64,000 bases of DNA from Panopea generosa (taxonomy: Eukaryota > Mollusca > Bivalvia > Adapedonta > Hiatellidae): positions 36,219,492-36,283,491 of the forward strand of contig CM055907.1 of NCBI GenBank assembly GCA_029582155.1. The letters are read 5' to 3'. Positions within the stretch are counted from its first letter, which is position 1; every line of letters starts with the position of its first letter. A program made the translations under genes and the position numbers. Positions 1 to 14,336 of the stretch are shown piece by piece. Below the pieces are notes generated by a model. The model was not told where the DNA came from. It saw only the letters and a list, made by a program, of their open reading frames with translations, and searched no databases.

Positions 1-1239
1 CCAGGATTTGGGGGTCGTTGGTTCAATCCTCCACCATGGCTATGTGTGGTGCCCTATATACAGTTTGTCCCATATACTATAGGATACTAGTGAAGTGTGT
101 GTTCCAGTAATACAGCATCAAACCCAGGATTTGGGGGTCGTTGGTTCAATCCTCCCCCATGGCTATGTGTGGTGCCCTATATACAGTTTGTCCCATATAC
201 TATAGGATACTAGTGAAGTGTGTGTACCAGTGATACAGCATCAAACCCAGGATTTGGGGGTCGTTGGTTCAATCCTCCCCCATGGCTTTGTGTGGTGCCC
301 TATATAAAGTTTGTCCCATATACTATAAGATAATAGTGAAGTGTGTTCCAGTAATACAGCATCAAACCCAGGATTTGGGGGTCGTTGGTTCAATCCTCCC
401 CCATGGCTATGTGTGGTGCCCTATATACAGTTTGTCCAATATACTACAAGATAATAGTGAAGTGTGTGTTCCAGTGATACAGCATCAAACCCAGGATTTG
501 GGGGTCGTTGGTTCAATCCTCCCCCATGGCTAAGTGTGGTGCCCTATATACAGTTTGTCCAATATACTACAAGATAATAGTGAAGTGTGTGTTCCAGTGA
601 TACAGCACCAAACCCAGGATTTGGGGGTTGTTGGTTCAATCCTCTCCCATGGCTATGTGTGGTGCCCTATATACAGTTTGTCCCATATACTATAAGATAC
701 TAGTGAAGTGTGTGTACCAGTGATACAGCATCAAACCCAGGATTTGGGGGTCGTTGGTTCAATCCTCCCCCATGGCTATGTGTGGTGCCCTATATACAGT
801 TTGTCCAATATACTATAAGATACTAGTGAAGTGTGTGTACAAGTAATACAGCATCAAACCCAGGATTTGGGGCTCGTTGGTTCAATCCTCCCCCATGGCT
901 ATGTGTGGTGCCCTATATACAGTTTGTCCCATATACTATAAGATACTAGTGAAGTGTGTTCCAGTGATACAGCATCAAACCCAGGATTTGGGGGTTGTTG
1001 GTTCAATCCTCCCCCATGGCTATGTGTGGTGCCCTATATACAGTTTGTCCCATATACTATCAGATAATAGTAAAGTGTGTGTACCAGTGATACAGCATCA
1101 AACCCAGGATTTGGGGGTTGTTGGTTCAATCCTCCCACATGGCTATGTGTGGTGCCCTATATACAGTTTGTCCCATATACTACAAGATACTAGAAAAGTG
1201 TGTGTACCAGTGATACAGCATCAAACCCAGGATTTGGGG

Positions 1240-1280
1240 GTTGTTGGTTCAATCCTCCCTCATTGAACCAACAACCCCCA
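1240..1280. repeat. Head-to-head junction in the satellite (orientation switch 1)
   Basis: The left arm ends at 1253 and the right arm begins at 1262, with the 8-base spacer CCTCCCTC between them. The arms are near-perfect inverted copies for well over 60 bases, because the array flips from plus to minus here. Confidence 0.95.
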
Positions 1281-4200
1281 AATCCTGGGTTTGATGCTGT
1301 ATCACTGGAACACACACTTCACTTGTATCTTATAGTATATGGGACAAACTGTATATAGGGCACCACACATAGCCATGGGGGAGGATTGAACGAACGACAC
1401 CCAAATCCTGGGTTTGATGCTGTATCACTGGAACACACACTTCACTATTATCTTATAGTATATGGGACAAACTGTATATAGGGCACCACACATAGTCATG
1501 GGGGAGGATTGAACGAACGACACCCAAATCCCGGGTTTGATGCTGTATCACTGGAACACACACTTCACTAGTATCTTATAGTATATGGGACAAACTGTAT
1601 ATAGGGCACCACACATAGCCATGGGGGAGGATTGAACCAATGACCCCCAAATCCTGGGTTTGATGCTGTATCACTGGAACACACACTTCACTATTATCTT
1701 ATAGTATATGGGACAACCTGTATATAGGGCACCACACATAGCCATGGGGGAGGATTGAACCAACAACCCCCAAATCCTGGGTTTGATGCTGTATCACTGG
1801 AACACACACTTCACTAGTATCTTGTAGTATATGGGACAAACTGTATATAGGGCACCACACATAGCCATGGGGGAGGATTGAACGAACGACACCCAAATCC
1901 TGGGTTTGATGCTGTATCACTGGAACACACACTTCACTATTATCTTATAGTATATGGAACAAACTGTATATAAGGCACCACACATAGCCATGGGGGAGGA
2001 TTAAACCAACGACTTCCAAATCGTGGGTTTGATGCTGTATCACTGGTACACACACTTCACTAGTATCTTATAGTATATGGAACAAACTATATATATAGCA
2101 CCACACATAGCCATGGGAAAGGATTGAACCAATGACCCCCAAATCCTGGGTTTGATGCTGTATCACTGGAACACACACTTCACTAGTATCTTGTAGTATA
2201 TGGAACAAACTGTATATAGGGCACCACACATAGCCATGGGGGAGGATTGAACCAACAACCCCCAAATCCCGGGTTTGATGCTGTATCACTGGAACACACA
2301 CTTCACTAGTATCTTATAGTATATGGGACAAACTGTATATAGGTCACCACACATAGCCATGGGGGAGGATTGAACGAACGACACCCAAATCCTGGGTTTG
2401 ATGCTGTATCACTGGAACACACACTTCACTATTATCTTATAGTATATGGAACAAACTGTATATAAGGCACCACACATAGCCATGGGAAAGGATTGAACCA
2501 ACGACCCCCAAATCCTGGGTTTGATGCTGTATCACTGGTACACACACTTCACTAGTATCTTGTAGTATATGGAACAAACTGTATATAGGGCACCACACAT
2601 AGCCATGGAGGAGGATTGAATGAACGACACCCAAATCCTGGGTTTGATGCTGTATTACTGGAACACACACTTCACTAGTATCTTATAGTTTATGGAACAA
2701 ACTATATATATAGCACCACACATAGCCATGGGGGAGGATTGAACCAACGACCCCCAAATCCTGGGTTTAATGCTGTATCACTGGAACACACACTTCACTA
2801 GTATCTTATAGTATATGGAACAAACTATATATATAGCACCACACATAGCCATGGGGGAGGATTGAACCAACGACTCCCAAATCCTGGGTTTAATGCTGTA
2901 TCACTGGTACACACACTTCACTAGTACCTTATAGTATATGGGACAACCTGTATATAGGGCACCACACATAGCCATGGGGGAGGATTGAACCAACAACCCC
3001 CCAAATCTTGGGTTTAATGCTGTATCACTGGTACACACACTTCACTAGTATCTTATAGTATATGGGACAAACTGTATATAGGCCACCACACATAGCCATG
3101 TGGGAGGATTGAACCAACAACCACCAAATCCTGGGTTTGATGCTGTATCACTGGAACACACATTTCACTAGTACGTATAGTACATGGGACAAACTGTATA
3201 TAGGGCACCACACATAGCCATGTGGGAGGATTGAACCAACGACCCTCAAATCCTGGGTTTGATGCTGTATCACTGGAACACACACTTCACTAGTATCTTA
3301 TAGTATATGGGACAAACTGTATATAGGGCACCACACATAGCCATGTGGGAGGATTGAACCAATGACACCTGAATCCTGGGTTTGATGCTGTATCAGTGGT
3401 ACACACACTTCACTAGTATCTAATAGTATATTGGACGGACTGTATGTAGGGCACCACACATAGCCATGTGGGAGGATTGAACCAACGACCCCCAAATCCT
3501 GGGTTTGATGCTGTATCACTGGTACACACACTTCACTAGTATCTTATAGTATATGGGACAAACTGTATATAGGGCACCACACATAGCCATGGGGGAAGAT
3601 TGAACTAAAGACCACCCAGATCCTGGGTTTGATGCTTTATTTCTGGAACACACACTTCACTAGTATCTTATAGTATATGGGACAGACTGTATATAGGCAC
3701 CACACATTGCCATGGGGGAGGATTGAACCAACGACCCCCAAATCCTGGGTTCGATGCTCTATCACTGGTACACACACTTCACTAGTATCTTATAGTATAT
3801 GGGACAGACTGTATATAGGCACCACACATTGCCATGGGGGAGGATTGAACCAACGATCCCCAAATCCTGGGTTTGATGCTCTATCACTGAGCCACACACT
3901 TCACTAGTATCTTACAGTATATGGGACAAACTGTATATAGGCACCACACATAGCCATGGGGGAGGATTGAACCAGTATATGGGACAAACTGTATATAGGG
4001 CACCACACATAGCCATGGGGGAGGATTGAACCAATGACCCCCAAAATCCTGGGTTTGATGCTCTATCACTGGTACACACACTTCACTGGTATCTTATAGT
4101 ATATGGGACAAACTGTACATAGGGCACACACATAGCCATGGGGGAGGATTGAACCAACGGCACCCAAATCCTGGGTTTGATGCTGTATCACTGGAACACA

Positions 4201-7200
4201 CACTTCACTAGTATCTTATAGTATATGGGACAAACTGTATATAGGGCACCACACATAGCCATGGAGGGAGATTGAACCAACGACCCCCAAATCCTGGGTT
4301 TGATGCTTTATCACTGAACCACACACTTCACTAGTATCTTATAGTATATGGGACAAACTGTATATAGGGCACCACACATAGCCATGGGGGAGGACTGAAC
4401 CAACGACCCCCAAATCCTGGGTTTGATGCTCTATCACTGGAACACACACTTCACTAGTATCTTATAGTATATGGGACAAACTGTATATAGGGCACCACAC
4501 ATAGCCATGGGGGAGGATTGAACCAACGAACCCAAATCCTGGGTTTGATGCTGTATTACTGGAACACACACTTCACTAGTATCTTATAGTATATGGGACA
4601 AACTGTATATAGGGCATCAAACATAGCCATGGGAAAGGATTGAACCAATGACCCCCAAATCCTGGGTTTGATGCTGTATCACTGGTACACACACTTCACT
4701 AGTATCTTATAGTATATGGGACAAACTGTATATTGGGCACCACACATAGCCATGGGAAAGGATTCAACCAATGACCCCCAAATCCTGGGTTTGATGTTGT
4801 ATCACTGGAACACACACTTCACTAGTATCTTATAGTATATGGGACAAACTGTATATAGGGCACCACACATAGCCATGGGGGAGGATTGACCCAACAACCC
4901 CCAAATCCTGGGTTTGATGCTGAATCACTGGAACACACACTTCATTAGTATTTTATAGTATATGGGACAAACTGTATATAGGGCACCACACATAGCCATG
5001 GGGGAGGATTGAACCAACGACCCCCAAATCCTGTGTTTGATGCTGTATCACTGATACACACACTTCATTAGTATCTTATAGTATAGGGGACAAACTGTAT
5101 ATAGGGCACCACACATAGCCATGGGAGAGGATTGAACCAACAACCCCCAAATCCTGGGTTTGACGCTGTATTACTGGAACACACACGTCACTAGTATCTT
5201 GTAGTATAGGGGACAAACTGTATAAAGGGCACCACACATAGCCATGGGGGGAGAATTGAACCACATCCCCCGAATCTTGGGTTTGATGCTGTATCACTGG
5301 AACACACACTTCACTATTATCTTATAGTATATGGGACAAACTGTATATAGGGCACCACACATAGCCATGGGGGAGGATTGAACCAACTACCACCAAATCC
5401 TGGGTTTGATGCTGTATCACTGGTACACACACTTCACTAGTATCTTATAGTATATGGGACAAACTGTATATAGGGCACCATACATACCCATTGGGGAGGA
5501 TTGGACCAACGACCCCCAAATCCTGGGTTTGATGCTGTATTTCTGGAACACACACTTCACTAGTATCTTATAGTATATGAGACAAAATGTATATAGGGCA
5601 CCACACATAGTCATGGGGGGAGATTGAACCAATGACCTTCAAATCCTGGGTTTGATGCTGTATCACTGGAACACACACTTCACTAGTATCTTATAGTATA
5701 TGGGACAAACTGTATATAGGGCACCACACATAGTCATTGGGGGAGATTGAACCAATGACCCCCAAATCCTGGGTTTGATGCTGTATCACTGGAACACACA
5801 CTTCACTAGTATCTTATAGTATATGGGACAAACTGTATATAGGGCACCACACATAGTCATGGGGGGAGATTGAACCAATGACCTTCAAATCCTGGGTTTG
5901 ATGCTGTATCACTGGAACACACACTTCACTAGTATCTTATAGTATATGGGACAAACTGTATATAGGGCACCACACATAGCCATTGGGGTGGTTTGAACCA
6001 ACAACCCCCCGAATCCTGGGTTTGATGCTGTATTTCTGGAACACACACTTCACTAGTATCTTATAGTATATGGGACAAACTGTATATAGGGCACCACACA
6101 TAGCCATTGGGGTGGTTTGAACCAACAACCCCCCGAATCCTGGGTTTGATGCTGTATTTCTGGAACACACACTTCACTAGTATCTTATAGTATATGAGAC
6201 AAAATGTATATAGGGCACCACACATAGTCATGGGGGGAGATTGAACCAATGACCTTCAAATCCTGGGTTTGATGCTGTATCACTGGAACACACACTTCAC
6301 TAGTATCTTATAGTATATGGGACAAACTGTATATAGGGCACCACACATAGCCATTGGGGTGGTTTGAACCAACAACCCCCCGAATCCTGGGTTTGATGCT
6401 GTATTTCTGGAACACACACTTCACTAGTATCTTATAGTATATGGGACAAACTGTATATAGGGCACCACACATAGTCATGGGGGGAGATTGAACCAATGAC
6501 CTTCAAATCCTGGGTTTGATGCTGTATCACTGGAACACACACTTCACTAGTATCTTATAGTATATGGGACAAACTGTATATAGGGCACCACACATAGTCA
6601 TTGGGGGAGATTGAACCAATGACCCCCAAATCCTGGGTTTGATGTTGTATCACTGGTACACACACTTCACTAGTATCTTATAGTATATGGGACAATCTGT
6701 ATATAGGGCACCACACATAGCCATGGGGGAGGACTGAACCAATGACCCCCAAATCCTGGGTTTGATGCTCTATCACTGGAACACACACTTCACTAGTATC
6801 TTATAGTATATGGGACAAACTGTATATAGGGCACCACACATAGTCATGGGGGGGAGATTGAACCAATGACCCCCAAATTCTGGGTTTGATGTTGTATCAC
6901 TGGTACACACACTTCACTAGTATCTTATAGTATATGGGACAAACTGTATATAGGGCACCACACATAGCCATGAGGGAGGACTGAACCAACGACCCCCTGA
7001 ATCCTGGGTTTGATGCTGTATCACTGGAACACACACTTCACTAGTATCTTATAGTATATGGAACAAACTGTATATAGGGCACCACACATAGCCATAGGGA
7101 AGGATTGAACCAATAACCCCCAAATCCTGGGTTTGATGCTGTATCACTGGTACACACACTTCACTATTATCTTATAGTATATGGGACAAACTGTATATAA

Positions 7201-10200
7201 GGCACCACACATAGCCATGGGAGAGGATTGAACCAACAACCCCCAAATCCTGGGTTTGATGCTCTATCACTGAGCCACATACTTCACTAGTATCTTATAG
7301 TATATGGGACAAACTGTATATAGGCACCACACATAGCCATGGGGGAGGATTGAACCAATAACCCCCAAATCCTGGGTTTGATGCTGAATCACTGGAACAC
7401 ACACTTCACTAGTATCTTATAGTTTATGGGACAAACTATATATAGGCACCACACATAGCCATGGGGGAGGATTGAACGAACGACACCCAAATCCTTGGTT
7501 TGATGCTCTATCACTGGTACACACACTTTACTAGTATCTTATAATATATGGGACAAACTGTATATAGGGCACCACACATAGCCATGGGGGAGGATTGAAC
7601 CAATAACCCTCAAATCCTGGGTTTGATGCTGTATCACTCGTACACACACTTCACTAGTATCTTATAGTATATAGGACAAACTGTATATAGGGCACCACAC
7701 ATAGCCATGGGGGAGGATTGAACCAATAACCCCCAACTCCTGGGTTTGATGCTGTATCACTGGTACACACACTTCACTATTATCTTATAGTATAAGGGAC
7801 AAACTGTATATAAGGCACCACACATAGCCATGGGAGAGGATTGAACCAACAACCCCCAAATCCTAGGTTTGATGCTCTATCACTGAGCCACATACTTCAC
7901 TAGTATCTTATAGTATATGGGACAAACTGTATATAGGCACCACACATAGCCATGGGAGAGGATTGAACCAACAACCCCCAAATCCTGGGTTTGATGCTGT
8001 ATTACTGGTACACACTTCACTAGTATCTTATAGTATATGGGACAAACTATATATAGGGCACCACACATAGCCATGGGGGAGGATTGAACCTACAACCCCC
8101 AAATCCTGGGTTTGATGCTGTATCACTGGTACACACTTCACTAGTATCTTAAAGTATATGGGACAAACTATATATAGGGCACCACACATAGCCATGGGGG
8201 AGGATTGAACCAACAACCCCCAAATCCTGGGTTTGATGCTCTATCACTGGTACACACACTTTACTATTATCTCATAGTATATGGGACAAACTGTATATAG
8301 GGCACCACACATAGCCATGAGGGAAGACAGAACCAACGACCCCCGAATCCTGGGTTTGATGCTGTATCACTGGAACACACACTTCACTAGTATCTTATAG
8401 TATATGGAACAAACTGTATATAGGGCACCACACATAGCCATGGGGGAGGATTGAACCAACGAGCCCCCAAATCCTGGATTTGATGCTGTATCACTGGTAC
8501 ACACATTTCACTAGTATCTTATAGTATATGGGACAAACTGTATATAGGGCACCACACATAGCCATGGGGGAGGATTGAACCAATAACCCCCAAATCCTGG
8601 GTTTGATGCTGTATCACTGGTACACACACTTCACTAGTATCTTATAGTATATGGGACAAACTATATATAGGGCACAGACATAGCCATGGGGGAGGATTGA
8701 ACCAACGACCCCCAAATCCTGGGTTTGATGCTGTATCACTGAACCACACACTTCACTAGTATCTTATAGTATATGGGACAAACTGTATATAGGGCACACA
8801 CATAGCCATGGGGGAGGATTGAACCAACGACCCCCAAATCCTGGGTTTGATGCTGTATCACTGAACCACACATTTCACTAGTATCTTATAGTATATGGGA
8901 CAAACTGTGTATAGGGCACCACACATAGCCATGGGGGGAGAATTGAACCACATCCCCCGAATCTTGGGTTTGATGCTGTATCACTGGAACACACACTTCA
9001 CTAGTATCTTATAGTATATGGAACAAACTGTATATAGGGCACCACACATAGCCATGGGGGAGGATTGAACTAATGAGCCCCAAATCCTGGGTTTGATGCT
9101 GTATCACTGGTACACACATTTCACTAGTATCTTATAGTATATGGGACAAACTGTGTATAGGGCACCACACATAGCCATGGGTGGAGAATTGAACCACATC
9201 CCCCGAATCTTGGGTTTGATGCTGTATCACTGGAACACACACTTCACTAGTATCTTATAGTATATGGAACAAACTGTATATAGGGCACCACACATAGCCA
9301 TGGGGGAGGATTGAACTAATGAGCACCAAATCCTGGGTTTGATGCTGTATCACTGGTACACACACTTCACTAGTATCTTTTAGTATATGGAACAAACTGT
9401 ATATAGGGCACCACACATAGCCATGGGGGAGGATTGAACCAATGAGCCCCAAATCCTGGGTTTGATGCTGTATCACTGGAACACACACTTCAATATTATC
9501 TTGTAGTATAGGGGACAAACTGTATATAGGGCACCACACATAGCCATAGGGGAGGATTGAACCATTGAGCCCCAAATCCTGGGTTTGATGCTGTATCACT
9601 GGAACACACACTTCACTAGTATCTTATAGTATATGGGACAAACTGTAAATAGGGCACCACACATAGCCATGAGGGAGGATTGAACCAACGACCCTCAAAT
9701 CCTGGGTTTGATGCTGTATCACTGGAACACACATTTCACTATTATCTTATAGTATATGGGACAAACTGTGTATAGGGCACCACACATAGCCATGGGGGAG
9801 GATTGAACCAATGACCCCCAAATCCTGGGTTTGATGCTGTATTACTGGAACACACATTTCACTATTATCTTATAGTATATGGGACAAACTGTGTATAGGG
9901 CACCACACATAGCCATGGAGGAGGATTGAACCAACGACCCCCAAATCCTGGGTTTGATGCTGTATCACTGGTACACACATTTCACTATTATCTTATAGTA
10001 TATGGGACAAACTGTATATAGGGCACCACACATAGCCATGGGGGAGGATTGAACCAACGACCCCCAAATCCTGCATTTGATGTTGTATCACTGGTACACA
10101 CACTTCACTATTATCTTATAGTATATGGGACAAACTGTATATAGGGCACCACACATTGCCATGGGGGAGGATTGAACCAACGACCCCCAAATCCTGGGTT

Positions 10201-11411
10201 TGATGCTGTATCACTGGAACACACACTTCACTAGTATCCTATATTATATGGGACAAACTGTATATAGGGCACCACACATAGCCATGGGAGAGGATTGAAC
10301 CAACGACCCACAAATCCTGGGTTTGATGCTGTATTACTGGAACACACACTTCACTAGTATCTTATAGTATATGGGACAAACTGTATATAGGGCACACACA
10401 TAGCCATGGGGGAGGATTGAACCAACGACTCCTAAATCCTGGGTTTGATGCTGTATTACTGGTACACACACTTCACTAGTATCTTATAGTATATGGGACA
10501 AACTGTATATAGGGCACCACACATAGCCATGGGGGAGGATTGAACCAACAACCCCCTAATCCTGGGTTTGATGCTGTATTACTGGAACACACTTCACTAG
10601 TATCTTATAGTATATGGTACAAACTGTATATAGGGCACCACACATAGCCATGGGAGAGGATTGAACCAACGAGCCCTAAATCCTGGGTTTGATGCTGTAT
10701 TACTGGAACACACACTTCACTGGTATCTTATAGTATATGGGACAAACTGTATATAGGGCACCACACATAGCCATGGGGGAGGATTGAACCAACGAACCCA
10801 AATCCTGGGTTTGATGCTGTATTACTGGAACACACACTTCACTAGTATCTTATAGTATATGGGACAAACTGTATATAGGGCATCACACATAGCCATGGGG
10901 GAGGATTGAACCAATAACCCCCAAATCCTGGGTTTGATGCTGTATCACTGGTACACACACTTTACTATTATCTTATAGTATATGGGACAAACTGTATATA
11001 AGGCACCACACATAGCCATGGGAGAGGATTGAACCAACGACCCCCAAATCCTGGGTTTGATGCTCTATCACTGAGCCACATACTTCACTAGTATCTTATA
11101 GTATATGGGACAAATTGTATATAGGCACCACACATAGCCATGGGGGAGGATTGAACCAACAACCCCCAAATCCTGGGTTTGATGCTGTATTACTGGTACA
11201 CACTTCACTAGTATCTTATAGTAGATGGGACAAACTATATATAGGGCACCACACATAGCCATGGGGGAGGATTGAACCCACAACCCCCAAATCCTGGGTT
11301 TAATGCTGTATCACTGGTACACACATTTTACTAGTATCTTATAGTATATGGGACAAACTGTATATAGGGCACCACACATAGCCATGTTGGAGGATTGAAC
11401 CAACAGCCCCC

Positions 11412-11468
11412 AAATCCTGGGTTTGATGCAGTGTGTGTTCCAGTGATACAGCATCAAACCCAGGATTT
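11412..11468. repeat. Tail-to-tail junction in the satellite (orientation switch 2)
   Basis: AAATCCTGGGTTTGATGC (11412-11429) meets its inverted copy (11451-11468) across a 21-base spacer, and the array returns to plus orientation. The flanking segment 11462-12345 is an inverted duplicate of 1262-2145, including private variants. Confidence 0.93.
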
Positions 11469-12779
11469 GGGGGTCATTGGTTCAATCCTTTCCCATGGCT
11501 ATGTGTGGTGCTATATATATAGTTTGTTCCATATACTATAAGATACTAGTGAAGTGTGTGTACCAGTGATACAGCATCAAACCCACGATTTGGAAGTCGT
11601 TGGTTTAATCCTCCCCCATGGCTATGTGTGGTGCCCTATATACAGTTTGTTCCATATACTATAAGATAATAGTGAAGTTTGTGTTCCAGTGATACAGCAT
11701 CAAACCGAGGGTTTGGGTGTCGTTCGTTCAATCCTCCCCCATGGCTATGTGTGGTGCCCTATATACAGTTTGTCCCATATACTACAAGATACTAGTGAAG
11801 TGTGTGTTCCAGTGATACAGCATCAAACCCAGGATTTGGGGGTTGTTGGTTCAATCCTCCCCCATGGCTATGTGTGGTGCCCTATATACAGGTTGTCCCA
11901 TATACTATAAGATAATAGTGAAGTGTGTGTTCCAGTGATACAGCATCAAACCCAGGATTTGGGGGTCATTGGTTCAATCCTCCCCCATGGCTATGTGTGG
12001 TGCCCTATATACAGTTTGTCCCATATACTATAAGATACTAGTGAAGTGTGTGTTCCAGTGATACAGCATCAAACCCAGGATTTGGGTGTCGTTCGTTCAA
12101 TCCTCCCCCATGACTATGTGTGGTGCCCTATATACAGTTTGTCCCATATACTATAAGATAATAGTGAAGTGTGTGTTCCAGTGATACAGCATCAAACACA
12201 GGATTTGGGTGTCGTTCGTTCAATCCTCCCCCATGGCTATGTGTGGTGCCCTATATACAGTTTGTCCCATATACTATAAGATACTAGTGAAGTGTGTGTT
12301 CCAGTGATACAGCATCAAACCCAGGATTTGGGGGTTGTTGGTTCAATCCTCCCCTATGGCTATGTGTGGTGCCCTATATACAGTTTGTTCCATATACTAT
12401 AAGATAATAGTGAAGTGTGTGTTCCAGTGATACAGCATCAAACCCAGGATTTGGGGGTCGTTCGTTCAATCCTCCCCCATGGCTATGTGTGGTGCCCTAT
12501 ATACAGTTTGTCCCATATACTATAAGATAATAGTGAAGTGTGTGTTCCAGTGATACAGCATCAAACCCAGGATTTGGGGGTCGTTCGTTCAATCCTCCCC
12601 CATGGCTATATGTGGTGCTATAAATATATAGTTTGTTCCATATACTATAAGATACTAGTGAAGTGTGTGTTCCAGTGATACAGCATCAAACCCAGGATTT
12701 GGGGGTCATTGGTTCAATCTCCCCCCATGGCTATGTGTGGTACCCTATATACAGGTTGTCCCATATACTATAAGATACT

Positions 12780-12992
12780 AGTGAAGTGTGTGTTCCAGTG
12801 ATACAGCATCAAACCCAGGATTTGGGTGTCGTTCGTTCAATCTTCCCCACGGCTATGTGTGGTGACCTTGAACATGACATGTTTTTTGTATATATGCTTA
12901 GTTTTTGTTCTACCCAGGAAGACTTCAAGCGTGATTTGTACAAGCTGTTATAACTTGTTTCACAATTAATGTAAAATAAAGGAGTTTAAACT
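12780..12992 (+). mobile_element. Complete tRNA-derived SINE, founder of the satellite
   Basis: The final satellite unit continues into a unique 3' body: GGTGACCTTGAACATGACA, a T-rich stretch, CTACCCAGGAAGACTTCAAG and an AAAATAAA tail. The same body occurs, single copy and inverted, at 33363-33580. A 14-bp target-site duplication, TACTATAAGATACT, flanks the insertion (12766-12779 and 12992-13005, sharing the boundary T at 12992). The head has a pol III B box (GTTCGTTCAATC). It is non-coding and would depend on a LINE for movement. Confidence 0.88.
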
Positions 12993-13005
12993 ACTATAAG
13001 ATACT

Positions 13006-14093
13006 TGGAGGTTTGAACAAAATTATAAACTACAAATTTTGTAAACCAGTAAACGTTTGTATTTTTTAAATGGTGATTTAACATAGATTACATATTTAAC
13101 ACTGAAGTCACTGAAATAATGAAGTATGTAGTAAAGATACATATAACACACAAACAATCATATTATTTTTAAACAATATAACAACAATGCTATGAAAGGA
13201 CCATATGGACAAATCTTCACTATCATAAGCAAATTGATTTTAACCTGTTTCTATTCTATAAAAAAAAGATGAGAGTAAATCAATACAAATACATTTTTTT
13301 TTTACACATTATGCAGATTTTTCTACTTTTACTATTTAAAAATAAAACAAACAAAAATCAGGAGAAGAACCTGTATGGGTCGGGCTCAATTGTAGGGTTG
13401 GTTTGATAAGCCTTAACAAGGTTCTCATTTTTTCTGGTTTTATCTCAATGTATCACTTTCTAAATGTACTCTTGAAGAACTTATTAACATTTTCTATAAA
13501 ACTAGTCATGTGATGTTCTGAAAATGAGAAAAAAAATCTTCACAAGTTTGTTGGATTTTTTTTTTTATATTAGTAAAAGCAGTTGAAGTCAAAATATACT
13601 TGATATTTTTTGGTATTAATGACCTCAAATAGGTCTAATATGATGCCTTTCAACCATTTACCAGAGTTCTCCCCCTTTCTTAACTAAAAACAAGATTCAG
13701 GAGCTGCATACATACTTGCAATATGTAGGTATGTATATCATAAAAATAAGGGAGTTTAATAATAAGGGTTTAGATTCATAGAACTCAATTAAATTTAAAA
13801 AAAAAAAAAGTATAATTTAACACAAAAAATTTAATTCTTAAAACAAGAGAATTCCCAAGCTTTAAATGTGTTGACTACGTCACTTTATCAGAAAGTAATG
13901 TCTTGTAGTTCTGCCCATTACAGTACTATGAACAAAAGTGGGCAACTCTTACATGAAATTTCACAGAAACAGAGCATAAACACAAAATTTTAACATTTCG
14001 TGGGCCATCTTAATTATTTGCAGTGGTTATTTAAAAAATACTTCATATACTACACATAATCCAATTATTAGATTTTTCTTTCATGTGGGAAGA
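13006..14093. other. AT-rich intergenic stretch
   Basis: Very AT-rich, with short homopolymer runs. I see no exon, SINE or array in it. Confidence 0.6.
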
Positions 14094-14336
14094 TCCCAGC
14101 ACGGCAACAGTCTCCATGATGATTGATATACGACATTGATGATTGTGACTCATTATCATTTGTTTCTCACTGATGATTCAAGTGGGGAAGTTATCAGTTA
14201 CTTGCCGAGATTTGGTGTGCTCGAGCACTGGTTAACCTTTCAGGATCCCAGGACACAGTGGGTAGGTTAACTGATCATCTGTTAGCCCTAGATGGCATAA
14301 AAATGTTGCTAAATATTCAAACAATCATTCAATCAA
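14094..14336 (+). mobile_element. 5'-truncated SINE (family A)
   Basis: It carries the body GGCAACAGTCTCCATGATGA, a middle GTGGGGAAGTTATCAGTTAC, AGGATCCCAGGA and the end GCTAAATATTCAA, as in the full copy at 56878-57155. The tRNA-like head is missing. Confidence 0.85.

Larger units (their letters stand above)
1..12779. repeat. 123-bp satellite array derived from a SINE head (about 104 units)
   Basis: The unit is 123 bp (for example, the motif CCAGGATTTG recurs at 1, 124 and 247). It joins about 48 bp of non-SINE flank (TATACAGTTTGTCCCATATA and so on) to about 75 bp of a tRNA-related SINE head (degenerate A box around GATACAGCATC, B box GGTTCAATCC). The array starts outside the window. Orientation is plus for 1-1253, minus for 1262-11429 and plus for 11430-12779. 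Local higher-order repeats of about 247 bp occur near 5560-6600. The open frames (60-130 codons) on both strands arise because the period is a multiple of three, so they are not genes. Confidence 0.97.

Noticed and set aside
1-12700. ORFs such as MCVPVIQHQTQDLGVV repeats
   Set aside because: Translation of the 123-bp satellite (41 codons per unit), so a period artefact.
1-12779. CRISPR-like regular spacing
   Set aside because: Units are contiguous with no unique spacers, and the genome is eukaryotic.
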